DNA of 6,107 bases, taken from NCBI GenBank assembly GCA_022562835.1, contig JADFOM010000165.1, positions 1 to 6,107 on the forward strand, written 5' to 3'. The notes under the pieces were generated by a model. That model was not told where the DNA came from. It ran no database searches and worked only from the letters and a program-made list of their open reading frames with translations. The position numbers and the translations under genes are program-made. Below, piece by piece: positions 1 to 5,942 of this stretch; the stretch's first letter is position 1; the number at the start of each line of letters is the position of its first letter. The DNA comes from Acidobacteriota bacterium (GTDB taxonomy: Bacteria; Actinomycetota; Acidimicrobiia; Acidimicrobiales; SHLQ01).

Positions 1-1
1 G

Positions 2-373
2 GAACAGCGCCAGCGCCAGCAGCTCCCGAATACGAGCGATCTGAGCCGGGCGTTTCGTTCGGGAAAAAAGGTGCTCGTTGCTGAACACCAGGTTCGTCGG
101 TCTCTTGAGCGAAACCTCCTCAACAAGTCGTGCCTCGAACCCGCCTCGCATGCGCGCAACGTCGGCTGGCCGCGCTCGCTCCGCGTTGACGCGCGCGCCA
201 GTCGCGTATATTGCCAAAAAGGTCTGATTGGGTGGGCCAGCCGAGCGCGGGAAAAGATACCCCTGCTTCAGCAGCGCGTCGGCGTTGTGGAAGAGGAACC
301 GTTGAATCGTGCTCGTCGCGGTTTTTGGGGAGCCGATGTGAAGGTAGGCGCGCTCGGCGCGATGGGCGGTCAT
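2..373 (-). CDS. Sulfotransferase family protein, C-terminally cut by window edge
   Basis: The minus strand has an open frame from ATG 373-371 that runs off the left edge, giving 124 visible residues. Residues 10-24 read YLHIGSPKTATSTIQ. This matches the 5'-phosphosulfate-binding loop of PAPS-dependent sulfotransferases (usual form HIGxPKTGTTTIQ), right after a first beta strand as in that family. Residues 95-105 (LVFSNEHLFSR) fit the next core strand and the serine-containing segment that usually follows. Such enzymes move a sulfuryl group from PAPS to a hydroxyl or amine; the acceptor cannot be told here. The start lies 30 bp after the stop of the lyase-like gene in the same orientation, so co-transcription is plausible. 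No clear Shine-Dalgarno is seen. A GTG at 382-380 is an alternative start. Family call is fairly sure; substrate is unknown. Confidence 0.8.
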   Translation of the reverse strand, partial: MTAHRAERAYLHIGSPKTATSTIQRFLFHNADALLKQGYLFPRSAGPPNQTFLAIYATGARVNAERARPADVARMRGGFEARLVEEVSLKRPTNLVFSNEHLFSRTKRPAQIARIRELLALALF

Positions 374-403
374 ATCAGGCACAACGTTAGGGCAGTGCAG
401 CGG

Positions 404-1651
404 TCACTCTGCGACTCCTCCGTAGCTGGCCGCCTTGCCACGGTTTTCGCCATGGTGCTCAACCGCATAGGCGAGATCTACAAGGAACTCATCGACGGCA
501 TGAGCGTGACCGGGCGAGATCATGAGATGGAGGCCGCCCTGTTGACGGTCAAGGTTCCAGCCACGGTCATCCATCACATCAGCGATTGCGCCGGTGGTCT
601 CGACTCCGTCGACCGACGAAAACTCGAAAAGCGAAAGTGTCGGCTTACCAGCAACCTGGAGGCCATCGATGGCAAGAACGCCTTCGAGGAATCGTCGTGA
701 CGTATCTCGGACCACGGTGGTTTTTGCCAGATAGCCGTCCATCCCAAGATGGTTGATGGTTGCCCACGCCGCTGCTATCGGTGCCGCTGGCCTGGTACCC
801 GCTGTGGTGGCGGAGCCGTATAAACCCCCGGGCCAACCGTCGAAGAGAAAGTGTTGATGCGCCTTAAGAGCCTTGTCGCTGTAGAGCACCACCGATGCTC
901 CCTTGAAGCAGTAGCCATACTTGTGGATGTCAGCGGAGATGGAGGTCACGCCTGGGACCGCGAAGTTCCAATCCGGTACAGACTCACCGATCCGCTCCCA
1001 GAAGGGCAACAACCAGCCTCCGAGGCACGCGTCGACGTGACACAAAGCGTCAACGTCGATCGCGAGGGCGGCGAGATCGGCGATCGGGTCGATGATGCCA
1101 TAGGGGTAACACGGTGCGGATCCGACCACCAGTGCTGTGCGTTCATCGATCTGTTGCGACATCGAGTCGACGTCGGCGCGGAGATCGGCGCCAACCGGCA
1201 CACGCACGGTGTCCATGCCGAGGTAGTGCGCGGCTTTCGTGAACGCAGGGTGTGCTGTTTCAGCCATGACGATGCGATGCGCATCCCGGTCGCGCTCGCG
1301 TGCTACCTCGCGGGCGGTGTGCACCGCTAGAAAGATCGACTCGGTGCCACCCGACGCCATCGTGCCTGAGCCGGGTTCGGTTCCGAACAGGTCCGCGGCG
1401 AAGCCGACGACCTCTTGCTCCATCCGAACCAAACTGGGGTAGGCGAACGGGTTCAGCGCATTCTCGTGCAGAAACATGTCAGCGACGCGATGTTGCAGCC
1501 GTTCGAGTTCGGGATCATCTGCGTTGTATACGAGGCTGAAGGCCCTGCCACTGCGCCAGTCGATATCGTTGCCGCGCATCTCATCGATGTCTTGGAGTAG
1601 TTCATCGACGGATCGACCGGTCTGGGGCATTGACAACGGCGATTCGGACAT
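404..1651 (-). CDS. PLP-dependent lyase/decarboxylase, sphingosine-1-phosphate lyase-like
   Basis: This is a complete 415-residue fold-type I PLP enzyme of the group II decarboxylase superfamily. Visible motifs, in order: ASGGTES at 99-105 (phosphate-binding loop), ETAHPAF at 131-137 with His134 placed to stack on the cofactor ring, HVDACLGGW at 205-213 with Asp207 for the pyridine nitrogen, and SADIHKYGY at 239-247 with Lys244 as the Schiff-base lysine. The HKYGY...KGASVVLY form and the later YGSATTAGTRP are typical of sphingosine-1-phosphate lyases, which split phosphorylated long-chain bases into an aldehyde and phosphoethanolamine. There is no membrane segment, unlike eukaryotic forms, so it should be cytosolic, and it is shorter than those. 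The start at 1651 is supported by a TAGGGT box ending six bases upstream. It is divergent from the FrnE-like gene and followed by a sulfotransferase. Substrate may differ; an amino-acid decarboxylase role is the main alternative. Confidence 0.87.
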   Translation of the reverse strand: MSESPLSMPQTGRSVDELLQDIDEMRGNDIDWRSGRAFSLVYNADDPELERLQHRVADMFLHENALNPFAYPSLVRMEQEVVGFAADLFGTEPGSGTMASGGTESIFLAVHTAREVARERDRDAHRIVMAETAHPAFTKAAHYLGMDTVRVPVGADLRADVDSMSQQIDERTALVVGSAPCYPYGIIDPIADLAALAIDVDALCHVDACLGGWLLPFWERIGESVPDWNFAVPGVTSISADIHKYGYCFKGASVVLYSDKALKAHQHFLFDGWPGGLYGSATTAGTRPAAPIAAAWATINHLGMDGYLAKTTVVRDTSRRFLEGVLAIDGLQVAGKPTLSLFEFSSVDGVETTGAIADVMDDRGWNLDRQQGGLHLMISPGHAHAVDEFLVDLAYAVEHHGENRGKAASYGGVAE

Positions 1652-1657
1652 CCGTTC

Positions 1658-1663
1658 ACCCTA
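1658..1663 (-). promoter_or_regulatory. Putative leaderless -10 box for the lyase-like gene
   Basis: On the minus strand TAGGGT fits the TANNNT -10 pattern and is followed by GAACGG and then the ATG. A transcript starting at or next to the A of that ATG would have no leader, an arrangement common in actinobacteria and Deinococcus. No convincing -35 is seen (GAAAAC lies at about the right distance). No purine-rich Shine-Dalgarno stands at the usual distance, apart from the GGGTGA that overlaps this box. Confidence 0.5.
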
Positions 1664-1696
1664 CATCTCCTATCCCTCTGGTTTTCGTGTGCGATG

Positions 1697-1702
1697 TAGG
1701 GT
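1697..1702 (+). promoter_or_regulatory. Putative leaderless -10 box for the FrnE-like gene
   Basis: TAGGGT is followed by GAACGG and then ATG at 1709-1711, a mirror image of the box in front of the divergent gene. The spacing fits a transcript that begins at the start codon. If so, it favours the ATG at 1709 over the internal ATG at 1727. No good -35 hexamer is seen in the 25-bp spacer. Confidence 0.5.
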
Positions 1703-1708
1703 GAACGG

Positions 1709-2380
1709 ATGGAAGCCGCGACGACGATGTCCGTCGAGATCTTCTCAGATGTCGTGTGCCCTTGGTGCTACATCGGCAAACGTCGCTTCGATGCCGCTCT
1801 GTCGCGCTATCGCGAGGCGCAACCCGCGGTCAACGTCGAGGTCGCGTACCGCGCCTATCAGCTCGACCCGACGGCGCCGGTCGGTGAATCAGAGCCCGTG
1901 CTCAGCGCCTACGAGAAAAAGTTTGGCGGTCCCGAACAGGCCGCGGCGATCATCGAGCGGGTCTCGACGGAGGCAGCTGGAGAGGGCCTTGAGTTCCGAA
2001 TGGACATCGCTCAGCGCTCCAACACCTTGCTCGCGCACCGGCTTTTGGTACTGGCCGAACGGCAGGGATGCCAGCACGAGCTCAAAGAACGCATCATGGG
2101 CGGATATTTCTGCGAAGGCCTCGAGATCGGCAAGTTGGATGTGCTCATCGAGCTCGGAACAGAGGTTGGCATGGCGGCGGATACCTCGGCATCCTGGCTT
2201 GAGGGAACCAGCGGCAACGACGAAGTCGTCGCAGCGTTGAACTTTGCTCTCGAGGCAGGAATCTCGGGCGTACCCACCTATGTCTTCGATCGCTCGAGTG
2301 CCTTCTCGGGTGCACAACCCACCGACGTCATGTTGCAAGGACTCGAGTTCAACGCTTCGCGGATCACGAACCCGAACTGA
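1709..2380 (+). CDS. FrnE-like DsbA-family thiol-disulfide oxidoreductase
   Basis: This is a complete 223-residue protein of the DsbA/FrnE (2-hydroxychromene-2-carboxylate isomerase/DsbA-like) family. The N-terminal strand VEIFSDVVCPWCYIGKRRF (9-27) carries the CPWC redox pair at 17-20. An all-helical insertion follows, then the conserved SNTLLAHRL (104-112). The thioredoxin fold resumes with GISGVPTYVFD (184-194), where Pro189 is the cis-proline, and SGAQ at 200-203 is a FrnE hallmark. No signal peptide is present, so it should act in the cytosol, probably in dithiol/disulfide exchange. Most relatives start near Met7 (1727), so residues 1-6 may not be translated; the TAGGGT box six bases upstream favours 1709. 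It is divergent from the lyase-like gene and convergent with the SnoaL-like gene, with 11 bp between stops. The physiological partner is unknown. Confidence 0.93.
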   Translation: MEAATTMSVEIFSDVVCPWCYIGKRRFDAALSRYREAQPAVNVEVAYRAYQLDPTAPVGESEPVLSAYEKKFGGPEQAAAIIERVSTEAAGEGLEFRMDIAQRSNTLLAHRLLVLAERQGCQHELKERIMGGYFCEGLEIGKLDVLIELGTEVGMAADTSASWLEGTSGNDEVVAALNFALEAGISGVPTYVFDRSSAFSGAQPTDVMLQGLEFNASRITNPN

Positions 2381-2385
2381 TTACC

Positions 2386-2403
2386 CTCGGCTCAATCGCC
2401 GAG
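2386..2403. terminator. Small hairpin between convergent genes, possible weak terminator
   Basis: CTCGGC (2386-2391), loop TCAATC, and GCCGAG (2398-2403) form a perfect 6-bp stem just after the FrnE stop, overlapping the end of the SnoaL-like gene. Neither side has a T-run, so it is at best a weak or factor-assisted terminator for either strand. Confidence 0.25.
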
Positions 2404-2841
2404 CAGTCCGCTGCCGGCTGGGAGCGATCCGCCGGCCTCGAGCCACTCGGTAATGACACGTTCACCTTCGGCCGGGTTGTACACATCCTCCTGATAGGAC
2501 CACAAACCCTCGCCAGCGTACGTAAGTATGGTGACACAACCGAAACGAAACTCGCGACCGCCGCCGGTTGGATCGGGCAGCACCTGCCACGGGTAAAAGA
2601 CAACCCGGTCGCCATCGATCACCGACCATTCGACCGGAAACGACATCTCCGTCGGTGCCATCGCCATCACCGAAGTGATCGCTGTGCGGTTCTCTTCGCG
2701 CCCGTTGAACGTCCCTAGGTGACGCTCGACCCAAACCCCGTTGGGGCTATGAAGATCGGCCCACGCGTTCCAGTCGCCCGAGTCGCCAACCGCTACGAAC
2801 CGATCGAACGCCGCGGACACCTCCGATCGTTCAAAAGTCAT
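2392..2841 (-). CDS. SnoaL-like / NTF2-like domain protein
   Basis: This 149-residue protein has the length and pattern of a single SnoaL-like domain of the NTF2 superfamily. An N-terminal helix (VSAAFDRFVAVGDSGDWNAW, 8-27) is followed by LHSPNGVWVERHLGTFNGRE (30-49), the typical cone-fold signature of a helix, a beta strand and a G-x-F-x-GRE turn. Antiparallel strands follow, including FPVEWSVIDGDRVVFYPW (68-85) and REFRFGCVTILTYAGEGLW (96-114). Members include polyketide cyclases, ketosteroid-isomerase-like enzymes and many of unknown role. No catalytic set can be fixed here. The start is set at 2841: AGGAG at 2852-2848 lies six bases before this ATG but directly abuts the upstream in-frame ATG at 2847. 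The gene sits 69 bp downstream of the esterase pair in the same direction and may be co-transcribed with it. Confidence 0.85.
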   Translation of the reverse strand: MTFERSEVSAAFDRFVAVGDSGDWNAWADLHSPNGVWVERHLGTFNGREENRTAITSVMAMAPTEMSFPVEWSVIDGDRVVFYPWQVLPDPTGGGREFRFGCVTILTYAGEGLWSYQEDVYNPAEGERVITEWLEAGGSLPAGSGLLGD

Positions 2842-2847
2842 TTCCAT

Positions 2848-2852
2848 CTCCT
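2848..2852 (-). promoter_or_regulatory. Shine-Dalgarno that decides the SnoaL-like gene start
   Basis: The minus strand reads TTTAGGAGATGGAAATG. AGGAG touches the first ATG (2847-2845) with no spacer but stands six bases from the second (2841-2839), so the second is the better start. This leadered signal contrasts with the apparently leaderless divergent pair at 1649-1711. Confidence 0.6.
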
Positions 2853-2910
2853 AAAGCAACGAATTAACCGCCCGTATGGGTCGGTCTACACATGCGAGTC
2901 ATAGCGAGGA

Positions 2911-4110
2911 TCAGTCGAGCACAGCGGCACTTATCACGTCGTCGAAGCGGTGCGCAGCCCACGAAAGAGGAACGGTGAATTCGTCGACCTCCGTGACGAT
3001 GTCGATGTAGACCGCAGCAATATCTGTGGCGGGGTCGGCCCAGGCATAGATTCCCCCGGCACCACCATGGAAGAATGCGCCCGGTGCGCGGATTCCGCCC
3101 GAAAACAGCCGCCAGACCTCCGAGGCGCCGACACCGAAGCCGTACCCCCAGGACGCTTCTACCCTGGTTCGACCGACCGCCTCGCCAGGTGTACCGGGGA
3201 TGCGGTTCGTCGTCATCAACTGGACCGCGGAACAGCTCAACACCCGCACGCCGTCAAGCACACCTCCGTCGAGAATCGCTTGTTTGAATCGCAAGAAGTC
3301 CAACGGCGAGCTGAATAGTCCCCCGGATCCGTCGTCGGTCGCAGCCCATAGTGGGTCGTTGAACGAAATCGGCGAGAAATCGTGATCCGGTCCGAACGGA
3401 ATACCCGCGGGTCGCTCGACGACGCGATCGGCGAGGTCGTCACCAACCGCCATTGCGGAGTTGTCCATCCCTAATGGCTCAAAGATAAAGGTGCGCATTG
3501 CTTCACCGAGGGTGGTGCCGGTGGTGCGCCGCACGATCTCGCCGAGTAGCGAGTAGTTGACGTTGGAGTACTGCATAACCGCACCGACCGAGCTACGCCG
3601 CGGAATTTCAGCCGCCCTGGCCAAGAAGATGTGAGTCATTAGATCACCGTCACCGGAGAAGTCGCTGATCAGGTCGTCGAGACGAGCCTCCCGATCGGCA
3701 ACGACGTCGTCGTCGTGCCAGCCGGAGGTGTGTGTGAGTAGATGAGCGACCAGGACGTCATCGTGATCGGCTGCCAGCTCGGGTAGATGTACCGAGGCTG
3801 GCTCGTTTAAACCGATGAGGCCTCGTTCGACAAGGCACAAGATCACCGCAGCGGTGACGGGCTTGGTCTGTGAGGCCATCGGGAAGATCGAGTCGACGCT
3901 GACCGGCGGACCACCGGGGCGCTGGTCGCCGACCGCGTGGCTAAACACCACGCGTCCGTGACGAGCGACAACGGCCGCCAACGTGGGCGATAGACCTTCG
4001 TCGAACTGACGCTGCATTAGCGCCCTGGCGTCGTCGAGCCGTGCCGGCGACATGCCGACCGCCGCGGGCTCAGCCGGGGTCAACGCAGCAGCCTGCGGGG
4101 CGGCGTTCAT
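2911..4110 (-). CDS. Serine hydrolase, beta-lactamase class C / family VIII esterase type
   Basis: This complete 399-residue protein belongs to the penicillin-binding-protein-like serine hydrolases. Residues 40-63 (around SPTLAAVVARHGRVVFSHAVG) form the opening strands. Ser80-Gln-Thr-Lys83 is the SxxK motif with the nucleophile, Tyr181-Ser-Asn183 is the YxN motif, and His348-Gly-Gly350 replaces KTG, as in many family VIII esterases. Other family marks are HLLTHTSGW (123-131), EIVRRTTG (191-198), PLGM (212-215) and SWGYGFG (320-326). No signal peptide is seen, so it is probably cytosolic. It likely hydrolyses an ester or amide; the substrate is unknown. The start at 4110 was chosen because its ATG overlaps the stop of the upstream paralogue (ATGA) and the protein then has the family's normal N-terminus. 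The longer open frame to 4347 only covers the paralogue's 3' end. Confidence 0.92.
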   Translation of the reverse strand: MNAAPQAAALTPAEPAAVGMSPARLDDARALMQRQFDEGLSPTLAAVVARHGRVVFSHAVGDQRPGGPPVSVDSIFPMASQTKPVTAAVILCLVERGLIGLNEPASVHLPELAADHDDVLVAHLLTHTSGWHDDDVVADREARLDDLISDFSGDGDLMTHIFLARAAEIPRRSSVGAVMQYSNVNYSLLGEIVRRTTGTTLGEAMRTFIFEPLGMDNSAMAVGDDLADRVVERPAGIPFGPDHDFSPISFNDPLWAATDDGSGGLFSSPLDFLRFKQAILDGGVLDGVRVLSCSAVQLMTTNRIPGTPGEAVGRTRVEASWGYGFGVGASEVWRLFSGGIRAPGAFFHGGAGGIYAWADPATDIAAVYIDIVTEVDEFTVPLSWAAHRFDDVISAAVLD

Positions 4111-5132
4111 TCGACGACCGCGCCAGTGATGACGTCTTGCAACCGATGTCCGATACCCGATACCGGTTCCATGAATTCGCTGACCTCGGTGATCACCTCG
4201 AAGAACACGCCTACGATCTCGTGACGGAAATCGATCCAGTAGACAACTCCTCCGGCGCCCGGGTGCATGACCGAACCCAGTGGGACGAGACCTCCCGCGA
4301 AGTACGGGTACGGCCACTCGGTTACGACCGTGAAGCCGTAACCCCAAGACCCCTCTGGGATTAGGTTGGCTAAGAATATCGCCGGCACTCCAGGAATTTG
4401 ATTAGTCGCCATCGACCGCACCGACCCCGGGGACAACACCCGTTCACCATTACCCACGCCGCCGTTGAGAATCATCTGACCGAAGGTGAGCAGATCACAC
4501 GGTGATGTGTGAACACCCCCAGCTCCGGAGTCCGCCGACTCCCACGCTTCGCCTTCGAACGAAGCCATCGCATCGGGTCCGAAGGGCAAACCCTCCGCGC
4601 GTTTCACTAACTTCGGCTGAAGCGCCTCGCCGACGATCACGGCGCTATCGCTCATACCCAGGGGATCAATAACGCGGGCGCGCATAGCTGCGTCGAGTGT
4701 CCCTCCCGTGACGCGGCGAACGATCTCGGCCAGCAGCGTGTAGTGCGAATTGTCGTAATCCATTTGCTCACCCGGCTCCGAGACCTTCACCGGATCGAAC
4801 GCAAGGGACAGGAACACGTGCTCGACGAGGTTCCGCCCTGGTGGCGCCGCAGGGAAATCACCGGCCTCAATGAGATTTTCCAATCGGTGGGTGCGCAGAG
4901 CCGACTCCCAACCAGCGGTGTGAGTCAGCAGATGGTGCACCAGCACTTCGTCGTTGCCGGTCTCGCGCAGCTCAGGTAGGTAGTCGATCACCGGTTGGGC
5001 AATTCCGATCAAGCCCTCCTCGACGAGGCTCATGACAACGGCCGCGGTGAGCGGCTTACCCGCCGATGCAATCGGCCACATGTGATCGAGATGGAGCGCT
5101 TTGCCGTCGGGCCGCTGGACACCGACCGCCTC
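4107..5132 (-). CDS. Serine hydrolase paralogue, N-terminus lost at a sequence junction
   Basis: This second beta-lactamase/esterase-family protein is clearly paralogous to its downstream neighbour. Catalytic motifs are present: SAGK (SxxK) at 5066-5055, YDN (YxN) at 4757-4749 and HPG in the KTG position starting at 4265. Shared blocks include HLLTHTAGW, EIVRRVTGGTLDAAMR, DPLGMSDSAV, LPFGPD, SWGYGF and a C-terminus ending like its partner (RLQDVITGAVVE). Similarity starts around AEAVGVQRPDG (about 5132-5100), matching SHAVGDQRPGG in the neighbour near residues 57-67. So roughly the first 55-60 residues, with the start codon, are missing. Upstream the frame stays open to 6089, but that stretch is antisense to outer-membrane protein fragments and is not hydrolase. 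The 5' boundary given is approximate. It ends in an ATGA overlap with the next gene, implying translational coupling. The catalytic core is present; the gene as assembled is broken. Confidence 0.88.
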   Translation of the reverse strand, partial: EAVGVQRPDGKALHLDHMWPIASAGKPLTAAVVMSLVEEGLIGIAQPVIDYLPELRETGNDEVLVHHLLTHTAGWESALRTHRLENLIEAGDFPAAPPGRNLVEHVFLSLAFDPVKVSEPGEQMDYDNSHYTLLAEIVRRVTGGTLDAAMRARVIDPLGMSDSAVIVGEALQPKLVKRAEGLPFGPDAMASFEGEAWESADSGAGGVHTSPCDLLTFGQMILNGGVGNGERVLSPGSVRSMATNQIPGVPAIFLANLIPEGSWGYGFTVVTEWPYPYFAGGLVPLGSVMHPGAGGVVYWIDFRHEIVGVFFEVITEVSEFMEPVSGIGHRLQDVITGAVVE

Positions 5133-5138
5133 GGCCGT

Positions 5139-5744
5139 GACGCCGCCGGCCAGCCGCAGCGGCTCGCCGCCGAGGGCTTTGACCGTTCCTTCGGCCATGG
5201 CATCAACGTGTCGCCGCGCCTGAACTGGAAGCTGGGTGACGACGAGACGCTGACGCTGCAGGGCTTCTTCGTGAACAACCGTTTCCACAACGAAGGCGAG
5301 AACACGACCACCGTGCTGCTGGGCAGCGCGCCGAGCAGCGTGCTGGACACCACCCGCAACCAGGGCACCTTCGCGGCCCAGCGCCTCAACCTGCAATACA
5401 ACAACCGCTTCAACGAAGACCGCCGGATTGAACTGAAGGCCGGCGCGGGCTCGGGCGGCGCCGACTTCGACTACAACTTCTTCGGCCGCGACAAGGCCGG
5501 CACACCCACCGTGACGCGCGAGACCACGGGCCGCAACCGCAACCACAACGCGACGATGTCCGGCAAGTACAGCCAGTACGCGGGCGAGGCCCACACCGTC
5601 ACGGCCGGTGGCGAACTGGAGCGCCGGGTGCGCAATGAGAACCGCCGCACGGTCGAGAACGGAAAGGAGCTGTTGCCGGGCATCGAGGGCCAGCCCTTCG
5701 ACGCGACGATTACGCGCAGCGCCTTCTTCGCCCAGGACGATTGG
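5139..5744 (+). pseudogene. Internal fragment of a TonB-dependent outer-membrane receptor
   Basis: About 202 in-frame plus-strand codons read like the beta-barrel of a proteobacterial TonB-dependent receptor. It contains SFGHGINVSPRLNWKLGDDE, TLTLQGFFVNN, QRLNLQYNNRF, RIELKAGAGSG and a strand ending SAFFAQDDW, the usual lead-in to the next barrel strand pair. Alternating polar/aromatic strands with long loops fit such barrels, which import siderophores or other large substrates. There is no signal peptide, plug domain or C-terminal strand, so both ends are missing. Codon use (CTG, GCC, CGC, AAC) is richer in GC than the genes to the left. It opposes the hydrolase gene and replaces its 5' end. 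Boundaries are estimated from where family resemblance begins and ends. A misjoined sequence is the simplest reading; a remnant of transferred DNA is the alternative. Confidence 0.75.
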
Positions 5745-5942
5745 GTGCGATGGGGGTCCACGACACAGACGCGCGCGAGCAACTTCGAGGGCCACGAGGT
5801 GCGCGGCGCATACGCGTTTCTCTCGACTTTCAATCTCGTCGCCCGCCTCTATCTCGTCGACGGTATCGCGCGACAGACCGCATCGGCCACGACCACCGAG
5901 GACGGCAAGCGCTTCCGAGTGGATCTCAACATCCGGTTCTAG
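5745..5942 (+). pseudogene. C-terminal fragment of a putative outer-membrane porin
   Basis: The last 65 codons of the frame no longer resemble a TonB-dependent receptor. NFEGHEVRGAYAFLSTFNLV followed by ARLYLVDGI and then EDGKRFRVDLNIRF plus TAG (5940-5942) look like the end of a putative porin of the Porin_5-like type. There the last strands read GHE-R--Y-F...NL...LYL, and the protein ends in an aromatic residue recognised by the BAM machinery. The terminal Phe and a natural stop mark a genuine protein end. The fragment is fused in frame to the preceding receptor piece near 5745-5751 without the rest of either barrel, so the composite is unlikely to be a real protein. Assignment to this porin family is from pattern memory and is less certain than the outer-membrane C-terminus itself. 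Confidence 0.6.

Larger units (their letters stand above)
1649..1711. repeat. Perfect 19-bp inverted repeat spanning both divergent starts
   Basis: The left arm 1649-1667 and right arm 1693-1711 are exact reverse complements (right arm GATGTAGGGTGAACGGATG), separated by 25 bp. Each arm ends exactly at the ATG of one gene: the lyase-like gene at 1651-1649 and the FrnE-like gene at 1709-1711. Symmetry stops immediately beyond both ATGs. The repeat could serve as a shared operator, give both genes the same promoter and initiation region, or fold as a hairpin in DNA or RNA. The symmetry is seen directly; the role is inferred. Confidence 0.9.

Noticed and set aside
71..700. Plus-strand 209-residue frame
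   Set aside because: It is antisense to the sulfotransferase PAPS loop and to the end of the PLP enzyme, and shows no motif of its own.
1630..1635. TTGACA as a -35 element for the FrnE-like gene
   Set aside because: It lies inside the coding start of the opposing gene and has no -10 at 16-18 bp. It is too far from the TAGGGT box at 1697.
4111..4347. N-terminal extension of the first esterase to a 478-residue protein
   Set aside because: It overlaps the paralogue's conserved C-terminus in another frame and is Arg/Gly-rich. The ATGA overlap and family N-terminus support the start at 4110.
4995..5942. A continuous 315-residue plus-strand frame as one protein
   Set aside because: Its first part is antisense to hydrolase motifs including SAGK, the middle is a TonB-receptor barrel and the end is a porin C-terminus. 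It was split into fragments instead.
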